NCBI RefSeq assembly: GCF_030546575.1
Contig: NZ_JAUOTN010000010.1
Coordinates: 62,001 to 126,000 of the forward strand
DNA length: 64,000 bases
DNA from: Pontibacter coccineus
GTDB taxonomy: Bacteria; Bacteroidota; Bacteroidia; Cytophagales; Hymenobacteraceae
Direction of reading: 5' to 3'
In this document: in pieces, positions 19,091 to 27,222 of the stretch
How positions within the stretch are numbered: position 1 is the first letter of the stretch
Layout: the number at the start of each line of letters is the position of its first letter
Notes under the pieces: generated by a model
Databases searched by the model: none
Seen by the model: the letters and a program-made list of their open reading frames with translations, nothing else
Told to the model about the DNA's origin: nothing
Made by a program: the position numbers and the translations under genes

Positions 19091-19130
19091 CAAAAAAGGC
19101 TGCAAATTTCTTTGCAGCCTTTTCTGTTTT
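19091..19130. terminator. Terminator after the outer-membrane protein gene
   Basis: Perfect 13-base arms AAAAGGCTGCAAA / TTTGCAGCCTTTT with a TTTC loop, followed by TCTGTTTTT. It also faces the small - strand gene ending at 19144. Confidence 0.9.
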
Positions 19131-19143
19131 TGAAGTATTTGTA

Positions 19144-19293
19144 TTAGCCTCGAATGAGTCGTAGCAGTACCACGATCACGGCGATCACCAATAAGATGTG
19201 AATCAATCCGCCTACGGCATCAGGGAATCCCAGGAATCCGATCAGCCAAAAAATTACTAGCACAACGGCTATGATATACAATAAATTTCCCAT
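19144..19293 (-). CDS. Lmo0937-type small membrane protein (copy A)
   Basis: A 49-residue hydrophobic protein starting MGNLLYIIAVVLVIFWLIGF and ending VVLLRLIRG. It matches the Lmo0937/DUF5670 family of tiny two-helix membrane proteins: helix 1 at residues 4-22, a turn of GFPDAVGG, helix 2 at 30-45. The family is widespread and often stress- or stationary-phase-linked, but no activity is established. Copy B at 19360-19512 is nearly identical, so the pair is a recent tandem duplication. The gap between the stop of B and the start of A is only 66 bases, so one transcript could carry both. Confidence 0.88.
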   Translation of the reverse strand: MGNLLYIIAVVLVIFWLIGFLGFPDAVGGLIHILLVIAVIVVLLRLIRG

Positions 19294-19359
19294 AGTTTTA
19301 ATATTTTAATTTCGAAAATATAGTCTGTTATCCTATCTAACGTAGTTACGCTATATAGG

Positions 19360-19512
19360 TTAAGCACTTCGTATTAATCGCAGCAACACCGCGATAACAG
19401 CCAGCACTAAAAGTACGTGGATAATTCCACCTACGGCATCGGGAAACCCAAGGAACCCGATCAGCCAAAAGATCACTAGCACGACGGCTATGATATACAG
19501 TAAATTTCCCAT
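19360..19512 (-). CDS. Lmo0937-type small membrane protein (copy B)
   Basis: A 50-residue paralogue of copy A. The first 29 residues (through AVGG) are identical in protein sequence. Differences cluster in helix 2 (IIHVLLVLAVIAVLLRLIRSA) and the last residues. Most DNA differences in the first half are at third positions, so selection has kept the protein. It is the promoter-proximal gene. A 17-base direct repeat lies just upstream at 19538-19571 and may belong to its control region. Family assignment is as for copy A. Confidence 0.88.
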   Translation of the reverse strand: MGNLLYIIAVVLVIFWLIGFLGFPDAVGGIIHVLLVLAVIAVLLRLIRSA

Positions 19513-19537
19513 AGTTGTTTTGTTTTAATTTCTCCTT

Positions 19538-19571
19538 TTCAATGCGTTGAAAGCTTCAATGCGTTGAAAGC
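19538..19571. repeat. Two tandem copies of a 17-base repeat containing a small palindrome
   Basis: TTCAATGCGTTGAAAGC occurs twice head to tail (19538-19554 and 19555-19571). Each unit has complementary ends TTCAA and TTGAA. The site lies 26 bases upstream of the minus-strand gene at 19512, so it could be a double operator. That is inference. Confidence 0.6.
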
Positions 19572-19964
19572 GAAACCGTCTGTCTGGCTTTCAAAACAGA
19601 CCAGCTGGCCTGCTTTGCATTTTTTTGTTTTAAGCTTTTTACGAGCCCTATACTTTAAAGGATGTATATAATCGCATTATTTTGTATACTTTAAACGAAG
19701 AAAGAATAAAGGAGCCAAAACATTATGCACAAAATAAGTCCCTATCCTTTTGATAGACAGACAAAAGACAGCTTCTTTCAAAAAGGAAATTGCCTTCCAT
19801 AATTTTGTATAGAATATTAACTATACCCGGTACCTTACAGGTATAGCCAAGACTTTAGGTAACATAAAAAATAGAAGTCTTCCAAGATAAATGTTTTTAA
19901 AACCGATGTTTGTCTGAATTCTACTAGCTTTGTAATGGATTTTTAACTACACGCACATACATCT
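19572..19964. other. AT-rich divergent regulatory region with no gene seen
   Basis: About 390 bases between the divergent lmo0937-type pair and the dehydrogenase. It holds an inverted repeat GTCTGT/ACAGAC near 19580-19603, one octamer at 19839-19846, and the -7-like box at 19925. No frame has coding character. Confidence 0.6.
19925..19932 (+). promoter_or_regulatory. -7 box upstream of the 3-hydroxybutyryl-CoA dehydrogenase gene
   Basis: TAGCTTTG fits TAnnTTTG and lies 33 bases before the start codon at 19965. No convincing -33 TTTG is seen at the proper distance, so this is a partial promoter match. Confidence 0.45.
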
Positions 19965-20870
<906 letters not shown>

Positions 20871-20872
20871 AG

Positions 20873-21262
20873 ATGGCACAGACCTTTAATGTAGTAGGCT
20901 GGTTTGAGATACCAGTTACCGATATGCCGCGGGCTATTCGTTTTTATGAAACGGTGTTTGGCTACACTCTGCACTACCAGACCATTGGCGACGAGGAGAT
21001 GGCCTGGTTCCCCTGGGCCGAGGAGGCTACGGGTGCTTCGGGTTCGCTTGTAAAGCATGAAGAGAAGTATAAACCATCGGCTGACGGAGCGGTAGTCTAC
21101 TTCTCCTCCCCGACTGGAGATCTGGCTAACGAACTGACCAAAGTAGAACAGGCTGGCGGTAAACTGCTGCAGGACAAAACTCTCATAGCGGAGGACATCG
21201 GCTTTATGGCTTTGATCCTGGACACCGAAGGCAACCGCATCGCCCTGCACTCCAGAGGCTAG
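20873..21262 (+). CDS. VOC family (glyoxalase/bleomycin-resistance-like) protein
   Basis: A 129-residue single VOC domain. The opening VVGWFEIPVTDMPRAIRFYETVFGYTL is the family hallmark, with strand-helix order repeated from about residue 60 (GAVVYFSSPTGDLANELTKVEQAGGKLL) and the closing FMALILDTEGNRIALHSRG. The expected metal ligands of VOC enzymes fall at the Glu of WFEIP and the late Glu of DTEGNRI, but the activity cannot be told from this. The start ATG is 2 bases after the hbd stop. The gene is closed by a perfect 16-base hairpin. Confidence 0.9.
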   Translation: MAQTFNVVGWFEIPVTDMPRAIRFYETVFGYTLHYQTIGDEEMAWFPWAEEATGASGSLVKHEEKYKPSADGAVVYFSSPTGDLANELTKVEQAGGKLLQDKTLIAEDIGFMALILDTEGNRIALHSRG

Positions 21263-21290
21263 GCTATACCTTTCAATTATACCTTAAAAA

Positions 21291-21329
21291 CTGAAAATCC
21301 CCCTGCCATATCAGCAGGGGGATTTTCAG
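21291..21329. terminator. Bidirectional terminator
   Basis: A perfect 16-base stem (21291-21306 with 21314-21329) and a 7-base loop CATATCA. It lies between the convergent VOC and dapD genes. Confidence 0.9.
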
Positions 21330-21355
21330 TTAAATAAAGGGAGGTATAAAAGAAT

Positions 21356-22168
21356 TTAAACGGCTACAGCATTTTCGCGCAATGCGTCGTTAAGGGAAGT
21401 CTTCAGGTCGGTGCTTTCCTTGCGCTGGCCTATGATGAGGGCACAAGGCACCTGGAACTCGCCTGCCGGGAATTTCTTGGTGTAGGAACCAGGTATAACC
21501 ACGGCACGCGGCGGTACATAGCCCCGGTACTCCTTCGGTTCACTGCCCGTCACATCAATGATTTTGGAGCTGCCAGTGATCGTCACGCCGGCACCGATCA
21601 CCGCTTCCCTGCCGATGCGGCAACCTTCTACCAGAATGCTGCGCGACCCGATAAAGGCGCCGTCTTCGATAATCGTAGGAGCTGCCTGCACCGGCTCCAG
21701 CACACCGCCCAGCCCAACACCGCCACTCAGGTGCACATGCTTACCCACCTGCGCACAGCTGCCAACAGTCGCCCAGGTATCGACCATGGTTCCTTCGTCC
21801 ACGTAGGCGCCAATGTTCACGTAAGAAGGCATCATGATCACACCCTTAGCCAGGTAGGCACCGTAACGCGCCACAGCATGCGGCACGACGCGAACACCCA
21901 GCTGGGCATAGTTCGTTTTAAGGGCAATCTTGTCATGAAACTCAAATGGTCCCACTTCGATCGTCTTCATCGCCTGAATCGGGAAGTACAATAGCACTGC
22001 CTTCTTCACCCACTCGTTTACTTTCCAGTCATCACCAACAGGCTCTGCCACACGCAGGCGGCCTTTGTCCAGTTCTTCTATCACGGCACGAACCGCTTCA
22101 ATCGTGTTATTTTCTTTCAGCAAGTCACGGTTTTCCCAGGCCTGCTCTATTATCTGCTGTAATGCCAT
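21356..22168 (-). CDS. dapD: 2,3,4,5-tetrahydropyridine-2,6-dicarboxylate N-succinyltransferase
   Basis: A 270-residue trimeric enzyme of lysine and diaminopimelate synthesis that succinylates tetrahydrodipicolinate with succinyl-CoA. The N-terminal helical domain (LQQIIEQAWENRDLL) is followed by the left-handed beta-helix hexapeptide repeats: NIGAYVDEGTMVDTWATVGSCAQVGKHVHLSGG, then IIEDGAFIGSRSILVEGCRIGREAVIGAGV. These include the conserved VDTWATVGSCAQ catalytic block. Length and order agree with DapD from Bacteroidota and proteobacteria. Its product feeds meso-DAP to the cell wall and so supports the L,D-transpeptidase-type gene elsewhere in the window. The promoter must lie in the 51-base divergent gap shared with the glycosyltransferase at 22220. 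Confidence 0.96.
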   Translation of the reverse strand: MALQQIIEQAWENRDLLKENNTIEAVRAVIEELDKGRLRVAEPVGDDWKVNEWVKKAVLLYFPIQAMKTIEVGPFEFHDKIALKTNYAQLGVRVVPHAVARYGAYLAKGVIMMPSYVNIGAYVDEGTMVDTWATVGSCAQVGKHVHLSGGVGLGGVLEPVQAAPTIIEDGAFIGSRSILVEGCRIGREAVIGAGVTITGSSKIIDVTGSEPKEYRGYVPPRAVVIPGSYTKKFPAGEFQVPCALIIGQRKESTDLKTSLNDALRENAVAV

Positions 22169-22219
22169 GCTATTTTTCGTTTTTAGAGAATCAATGCGTA
22201 AAAGTATTAAATTTAGGCG

Positions 22220-23368
22220 ATGTCTGAAAAGAGAATCCTGCTTGCCTCGCTGCTAAAGCCCATCAATGACACCCGGCTCTACGAAAAGCTGGGCATGTCA
22301 CTGAGCAACATTTCGGAGGCGTGCATCCATCTGGCGGGCTATGTGGCGTCTATCCCTGCCGAAGCACCTGTTAATATCCACTTCCACCCTATTTTCCAGT
22401 TTAGGAGACTTAGCACTGGTCGTATAACCGCCCAACGTGACTACTACCGTTTGCTTGAGCACCTCCGGCCACACCTGGTCATTGTGAGCACGCACGAACT
22501 GCTGCTGGCCACGTTGCTTTACAAAGCCAGGTATAAGGGTGTCCGTATTATATACGACATTCAGGAAAATTACAGACTGAACCTGCGGGCACAGCGCAAC
22601 TACAGCTGGCCGCTCAAACACCTGCTGGCTTTGACAGTGCGCGGCATCGAGAAGTTGGCAGCAACCAGCATCGACTACTTTCTGCTGGCCGAGCGCAGCT
22701 ATGCCGATGAGCTTCCCTTTTTGAGCAATCGCTATACCTTCATAGAGAACAAGTACAAAGCCGGTCGGGAAAAGCAGCCACAAGCTGTGCCGGTCAGCAT
22801 ACCGGCTAATGGGCAGCTACGCCTGCTCTACAGCGGTACCATTGCTGAGGAATACGGGGTGTGGGAAGCAATGGAACTGGCAAAGCAGCTACAGGCTATT
22901 CGGCCTGAGGTGAAACTGACGATCATCGGCTACTGCGCGAACAGCCATACCTTAGCAAAGCTTCAGCAAGCCTGCCAGGCTCTCCCGTTTGTAGAGCTGG
23001 TGGGTGGCGACAACCTGGTGCCGCACCAGGAGATACTGCAGCAGATACAAGGTAGTCATATCGGTTTGCTGCCTTACCGACCCAATGCCAGTACCTTCCG
23101 GTGCATCCCGACAAAACTCTATGAGTACATGGCCCATGGGCTACCGATCCTTATCCAGCAAAACCCACTGTGGCAAGGTATAGTAGAGGGAAGCGATGCC
23201 GGGCGAGCCGTTGATTTTGGCCAATTAAATGCAGCGGAGCTTTATCAGGAACTGAGTGCTAACAACTTCTACAAACAAGGTATACCTGACACCATTTTTT
23301 GGGGAAGCGAAGAAGATAAACTGTTGCAGGTTATCGTTCCATTACTGTCAGAAGTACAGGAAGAATGA
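22220..23368 (+). CDS. Glycosyltransferase, GT-B fold (GT4-like)
   Basis: A 382-residue protein with the two Rossmann-like halves of GT-B enzymes. The N-terminal half has strands such as HLVIVSTHELLLATLLY and VRIIYDIQENY. The C-terminal donor domain contains LRLLYSGTIAEEYGVWEAMELAKQL and VKLTIIGYCANSHTLAKLQ, then a motif of the EX7E region at YRPNASTFRCIPTKLYEYMAHGLPILIQQNPLW with glutamates about the UDP-sugar site. The sugar and acceptor are unknown. No membrane helix is seen, so it acts at the cytosolic face. It is divergent from dapD, and its 3' end is separated by only 67 bases from fabH. Confidence 0.85.
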   Translation: MSEKRILLASLLKPINDTRLYEKLGMSLSNISEACIHLAGYVASIPAEAPVNIHFHPIFQFRRLSTGRITAQRDYYRLLEHLRPHLVIVSTHELLLATLLYKARYKGVRIIYDIQENYRLNLRAQRNYSWPLKHLLALTVRGIEKLAATSIDYFLLAERSYADELPFLSNRYTFIENKYKAGREKQPQAVPVSIPANGQLRLLYSGTIAEEYGVWEAMELAKQLQAIRPEVKLTIIGYCANSHTLAKLQQACQALPFVELVGGDNLVPHQEILQQIQGSHIGLLPYRPNASTFRCIPTKLYEYMAHGLPILIQQNPLWQGIVEGSDAGRAVDFGQLNAAELYQELSANNFYKQGIPDTIFWGSEEDKLLQVIVPLLSEVQEE

Positions 23369-23408
23369 AAATTTATTTTTAGACGAATCTAAATCAGTAC
23401 ATAATCAG

Positions 23409-23416
23409 TATATTTG
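23409..23416 (+). promoter_or_regulatory. -7 box of the fabH gene
   Basis: TATATTTG at 23409-23416 matches TAnnTTTG exactly and lies 20 bases before the fabH start. The -33 region is T-rich but has no TTTG. Confidence 0.6.
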
Positions 23417-23435
23417 TAAAGCTAAACCTTATATT

Positions 23436-24434
23436 ATGCGAAACTCAAAGATAGCTGGCGTTGGCCATTATGTGCCTGAAAAGGTGGTTACCAATTTTGA
23501 CCTGGAGAAGATCATGGAAACTTCGGACGAATGGATCCGGGAGCGAACAGGTATACAGGAGCGTCGCTATTTCCAGGAAGGCGTAGACACTACTTCTAAC
23601 ATGGGGGCCAAAGCTTCTATGAAAGCGCTGGAAATGGCTGGCTTAAAGCCAGAAGACGTGGACATGATCGTGTTTGCCACCCTCAGCCCCGACTACGTGT
23701 TTCCTGGTTCAGGTGTGCTGATGCAGCGCGAAATGGGCCTGAAAGAGATTCCGGCTCTCGATGTGCGCAACCAGTGCTCCGGCTTTGTCTATGCCCTCTC
23801 CGTGGCTGACCAGTTCATCAAAACCGGTATGTACAACAACATTCTGGTAGTGGGCTCTGAGATCCACTCAAACGGACTGGACTTCTCTACCCGTGGCCGC
23901 AACGTATCCGTGATTTTTGGTGATGGCGCCGGCGCCGTGGTGCTCAGTCCTTCCGAAAAGGAGGGACAAGGTATCCTGTCGACGCACCTGCACGCTGATG
24001 GCGAGTTTGCAGAAGAACTGGCCGTGATTGATCCGGGCAGCACCAAAAAGGACCGTCTGACACATGAGATGATAGACGAAGGAACAGTTTACCCTTATAT
24101 GAACGGCAACCAGGTGTTCAAACACGCCGTGACGCGCTTCCCGGAAGTGATTGAAGAAGCACTTAATAAAAATGGTTATAAAGCATCTGATATAGACATG
24201 CTTACACCGCACCAGGCCAACTTGCGAATCACCTCCTACATCCAACAGAAAATGGGCCTGCCAGTCGAGAAAGTCATGAGCAACATCCACAAGTATGGCA
24301 ACACCACGGCCGCCTCTGTACCGATTGCGCTGAGCGAAGCCGTGCAGGAAGGGCGCATCAAGGAAGGTGACCTGGTGTGTATGGCTGCTTTCGGCTCCGG
24401 CTTCACCTGGGCCTCGGCGCTGATCAGATGGTAA
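23436..24434 (+). CDS. fabH: Beta-ketoacyl-ACP synthase III (FabH-type)
   Basis: A 332-residue thiolase-fold enzyme that starts fatty-acid synthesis by condensing an acyl-CoA with malonyl-ACP. I start at ATG 23436 just after the -7 box; earlier in-frame Met codons lie inside the glycosyltransferase gene. The active site is complete: Cys114 in DVRNQCSGFVYAL, His259 in LTPHQANLRI, and Asn289 in IHKYGNTTAASVPIALSEA. TSDEWIRERTGIQERR is the N-terminal family block. In Bacteroidota such genes may also belong to secondary (aryl polyene or hopanoid-type) pathways, but no ACP or other fab gene is nearby, so housekeeping use is only likely. A long intergenic repeat follows the stop. Confidence 0.94.
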   Translation: MRNSKIAGVGHYVPEKVVTNFDLEKIMETSDEWIRERTGIQERRYFQEGVDTTSNMGAKASMKALEMAGLKPEDVDMIVFATLSPDYVFPGSGVLMQREMGLKEIPALDVRNQCSGFVYALSVADQFIKTGMYNNILVVGSEIHSNGLDFSTRGRNVSVIFGDGAGAVVLSPSEKEGQGILSTHLHADGEFAEELAVIDPGSTKKDRLTHEMIDEGTVYPYMNGNQVFKHAVTRFPEVIEEALNKNGYKASDIDMLTPHQANLRITSYIQQKMGLPVEKVMSNIHKYGNTTAASVPIALSEAVQEGRIKEGDLVCMAAFGSGFTWASALIRW

Positions 24435-24436
24435 TC

Positions 24437-24619
24437 CTTTATTGTTAAATGGTTGATGGTTAAATTGTTAATTGTTTTTTATCGAGCGATACGATTTTTA
24501 AAAGTAGAAGGGTCGATGTACAGCCGTAGGGACAGGTCACGAACTATCCAATCGTGCACCAAACAATTTAACCATCAACAATTTAGCAATCTAACAGCTC
24601 ACTAACTCACTCAACAAAA
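24437..24619. repeat. Intergenic inverted repeat (element E3) before the metal-uptake operon
   Basis: The spacer between fabH and the regulator carries perfect 18-base arms: GTTGATGGTTAAATTGTT at 24452-24469 and its reverse complement at 24562-24579. The interior between the arms is unrelated to that of E4. The rightmost bases, GCTCACTAACTCACTCAAC, resemble the end of element E5 (CACTAACTCAAAA). It belongs to the same family as E4, with which it shares 27 bases of arm sequence. Confidence 0.8.
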
Positions 24620-25276
24620 GTGCACAGCTTTACTGAAGAAAATTACATCAAGGCCATTTACAAGTTATCGGATGGCGGTAGCCGTGAGGTGAACACCAAT
24701 GCGATTGCCGATGCGCTGGCTACCAAAGCGGCCTCTGTAACGGACATGTTGCGCAAACTGAGCGCCAAAGGTATAGCCGATTATGTCAAGTACAGGGGCG
24801 TTACCCTGACGGAGAATGGTGAGCGGGTAGCTTTGCAGATCATTCGCAAACACAGGTTATGGGAGGTCTTTTTGGTGGAGAAGCTGAAGTTTAACTGGGA
24901 CGAAGTGCATGATATGGCCGAAGAACTGGAGCACATCAACTCCGACCTGCTAATCCGGCGGCTCGATGAGTTTCTGGGTTATCCGAAGTTTGACCCCCAC
25001 GGCGACCCGATTCCCACAGAAGACGGCGAGATGAACACCAAGCAGCAGCGCCTGTTGGCGGAACTGGAAGTGAACAGCTCCGGCACGGTGGTGGGCGTCA
25101 ACGACTCCCAGCCGCTCTTCCTGCAGTACCTGGACAAGATGGGGATATTCCTGGGAGCCAAGATTAAAGTAATAGACAAGATCCCGTACGACAACTCCCT
25201 GGAGATCAACCTTGAAAATAAAAAGAACCTGGTGGTATCGGGTGAAGTGGCACGCAATATTTTCCTTTCCGCTTAG
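24620..25276 (+). CDS. mntR: DtxR/MntR-family metal-dependent transcriptional regulator
   Basis: A 218-residue regulator with the DtxR plan: winged helix (residues 1-65, FTEENYIKAIYKLS, SVTDMLRKLSAKGIADYVKYRGVTLTENG), dimer/metal domain (70-140, RKHRLWEVFLVEKL, VHDMAEELEHINSD, YPKFDPHGDPIP) and a C-terminal FeoA/SH3-like domain (145-218). Metal ligands of the family are present: the N-terminal Glu/Glu, the His of KHRLWE, and the E..EH of EELEH. It should bind Mn(II) or Fe(II) and repress the uptake operon that follows directly. The start is GTG at 24620, just after a repeat. The next stop and start are 1 base apart. An almost identical domain is fused to the first permease of the same operon. 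Confidence 0.94.
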   Translation: MHSFTEENYIKAIYKLSDGGSREVNTNAIADALATKAASVTDMLRKLSAKGIADYVKYRGVTLTENGERVALQIIRKHRLWEVFLVEKLKFNWDEVHDMAEELEHINSDLLIRRLDEFLGYPKFDPHGDPIPTEDGEMNTKQQRLLAELEVNSSGTVVGVNDSQPLFLQYLDKMGIFLGAKIKVIDKIPYDNSLEINLENKKNLVVSGEVARNIFLSA

Positions 25277-25277
25277 C

Positions 25278-26210
25278 ATGAAAGTCTCTGCTTTATACCT
25301 GAGTTTATTGCTAGCCATGTTGCTTGGAACAGCCTGCACCCAGGTAGACTCCCGGGGTGAAGTACCTGCCGGTAAACGAATGCGCATCGTGACCACGACA
25401 GGTATGCTGAAGGACGCTGTTGTGAATATTGTGGGCGATGCTGCCGATGTAGAAGCGATCATGGGCAGCGGTGTAGACCCGCACCTGTACAAGGCAACGC
25501 AGGGCGACCTGAACATGCTAACGGAGGCGGATGTGATCATTTACAACGGTCTACACCTGGAGGGGAAAATGGGTGAAGTACTGGAGAAGCTGAGTCGCTA
25601 CAAAACCGTAGTGGCCGGGGCCACAGGCATACCTGAGAATAGCTTGCTAAAATCGGCTGCATTCGCTGACAGCCATGACCCGCACGTGTGGTTTGATGTG
25701 TCGCGCTGGATGCAGGTAGTTATATACCTCAGTAGCGAACTACAGAAAAAAGACCCACAGCACACAGCCCTTTACCAAGAGCAGACGGCCACCTACCTGC
25801 GCGAACTCTCAGCACTCCACAAGGAAACCAAAGCCGCCATAGCCTCCATACCTGAGCAGCAGCGTATCCTGATCACTGCGCACGACGCCTTCGGCTACTA
25901 CGGCAACGCTTATGGCATCGAGGTGCGCGGTCTGCAGGGCATCTCTACTTTATCCGAGTTTGGTCTGCAAGACGTGTCTTCACTGGTCAAATACATCGTG
26001 GCCAATAAGATCAAAGCGGTGTTTATCGAGTCTTCAGTATCGCCAAAGGCTATTGAGGCAGTGGTACAGGGCTGCAGCAAGCGAGGGCACGAAGTGCTTA
26101 TTGGCGGCACCCTGTTCTCTGATGCCATGGGCGCAGAGGGTACACCGGAAGGTACCTATATCGGCATGGTACGTCATAACACAAACACGATTGTAACTTC
26201 TTTAAAGTAA
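25278..26210 (+). CDS. Metal ABC transporter substrate-binding protein, TroA/MntA-like
   Basis: A 310-residue lipoprotein (signal ending LLGTAC) of cluster A-I metal-binding proteins. I start at the ATG at 25278, one base after the regulator stop, since the earlier in-frame Met (25212) lies inside that gene. The metal ligands are visible in the order of TroA: His in GVDPHLYKATQ, His in SHDPHVWFDVSRW, His in AHDAFGYYG and Asp in TLFSDAMG. GISTLSEFGLQD and FIESSVSP are other family blocks. The four-residue set (three His, one Asp) resembles Treponema TroA, which binds Zn and Mn. Which metal is carried here is not settled; the regulator suggests Mn or Fe. Confidence 0.94.
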   Translation: MKVSALYLSLLLAMLLGTACTQVDSRGEVPAGKRMRIVTTTGMLKDAVVNIVGDAADVEAIMGSGVDPHLYKATQGDLNMLTEADVIIYNGLHLEGKMGEVLEKLSRYKTVVAGATGIPENSLLKSAAFADSHDPHVWFDVSRWMQVVIYLSSELQKKDPQHTALYQEQTATYLRELSALHKETKAAIASIPEQQRILITAHDAFGYYGNAYGIEVRGLQGISTLSEFGLQDVSSLVKYIVANKIKAVFIESSVSPKAIEAVVQGCSKRGHEVLIGGTLFSDAMGAEGTPEGTYIGMVRHNTNTIVTSLK

Positions 26211-26222
26211 GAAGGCTAGCAT

Positions 26223-27014
26223 ATGATATTTCAAGTAGAAAATCCAGTAGTAGAAGTACACGACCTGACGGTGAGTTACGACCGCAAGCCCGTGCTGTGG
26301 GGCATTGACCTCACCCTGCCGGCCGGTGCGCTGGTGGGTGTGATCGGCCCGAACGGTGCAGGGAAATCTACCCTGATCAAAGCGATGATGAACCTGCTGC
26401 CGGTGAGCAGCGGCTACGTGCGCATCTTTGATCAGCCCCTCAAGCAGGTATACAGCCGCATCAGTTATGTACCCCAGCGCGAGTCAGTGGACTGGGATTT
26501 CCCGGCCTCGGTATTTGACGTGGTGCTGATGGGCAGGTATGGGCAGCTGGGTTTGTTCAAACGCCCGCGCAAGGCCGACAAAGATGCCGCCATGGATGCA
26601 CTCGAAAAAGTAGGGATGCAAAGCTTTGCCAACCGGCAGATCTCACAGCTTTCTGGTGGACAGCAACAGCGGGTTTTTCTGGCGCGCGCACTGGCCCAGA
26701 ATGCCGATGTCTACTTCATGGACGAGCCCTTCGCCGGCGTCGACATTGCCACCGAAACGGCTATCATCCAGCTGCTTCGCCTGATGCGTGACGAGGGCAA
26801 GACCGTGATCGTGGTACACCACGACCTGCAGTCCGCCTCCGATTACTTCGATTGGGTCGTGCTGCTCAACATGCGCCTGGTAGCCTCCGGTCCTACCGAA
26901 CAGGTACTGAACCAGGAGTTACTGGAGCAGACCTACGGTGGCAAGCTCACCGTGCTCTCCAAAGTAGGCGACCTGCTCCGCAAACAGGAATTCCCGGCGA
27001 GGGAGAAGAGTTAA
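26223..27014 (+). CDS. Metal ABC transporter ATP-binding protein
   Basis: A 263-residue cytosolic ATPase of the Zn/Mn/Fe uptake family (TroB/MntB-type). Walker A is GPNGAGKST (residues 41-49), the Q-loop is YVPQRESVDWDFPASVFDVV, the signature is LSGGQQQRVFLARAL, Walker B is YFMDEPFAG, and the H-loop is VVHHDL. The QRESVDWDFP segment is typical of cation importers. The gene starts 12 bases after the binding-protein stop and powers the two permeases. A 208-base inverted repeat separates it from the first permease. Confidence 0.95.
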   Translation: MIFQVENPVVEVHDLTVSYDRKPVLWGIDLTLPAGALVGVIGPNGAGKSTLIKAMMNLLPVSSGYVRIFDQPLKQVYSRISYVPQRESVDWDFPASVFDVVLMGRYGQLGLFKRPRKADKDAAMDALEKVGMQSFANRQISQLSGGQQQRVFLARALAQNADVYFMDEPFAGVDIATETAIIQLLRLMRDEGKTVIVVHHDLQSASDYFDWVVLLNMRLVASGPTEQVLNQELLEQTYGGKLTVLSKVGDLLRKQEFPAREKS

Positions 27015-27222
27015 AGTGTTAGATGGTTGATGGTTAAATTGTTAATTGTTGGGTGCATGATTAACCCACCTACCCCTCCGAGGAAGGGAATTGACGCGGC
27101 TACCAATTGGTATGATGAGTATCGTAGTTGAGTCTTTATCACATAAAGCACCATCAATAGATAAAGCAATTAACAATTTAACCATCAACCTTTTAACCAT
27201 CAGAAATTTAACCATTTAAAAG
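27015..27222. repeat. Intergenic inverted repeat (element E4) inside the metal-uptake operon
   Basis: It fills exactly the gap between ATPase stop and permease start. Perfect 24-base arms lie at 27025-27048 and 27167-27190, and an extra AACCATC copy follows at 27194. The left arm and flanks are identical over 27 bases to E3. The central part carries a short GC-rich word (CCTACCCCTCCGAGG) shared in style with the intergenic repeats at 52330. A stem of this length within an operon may reduce expression of the downstream permeases. Confidence 0.85.
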
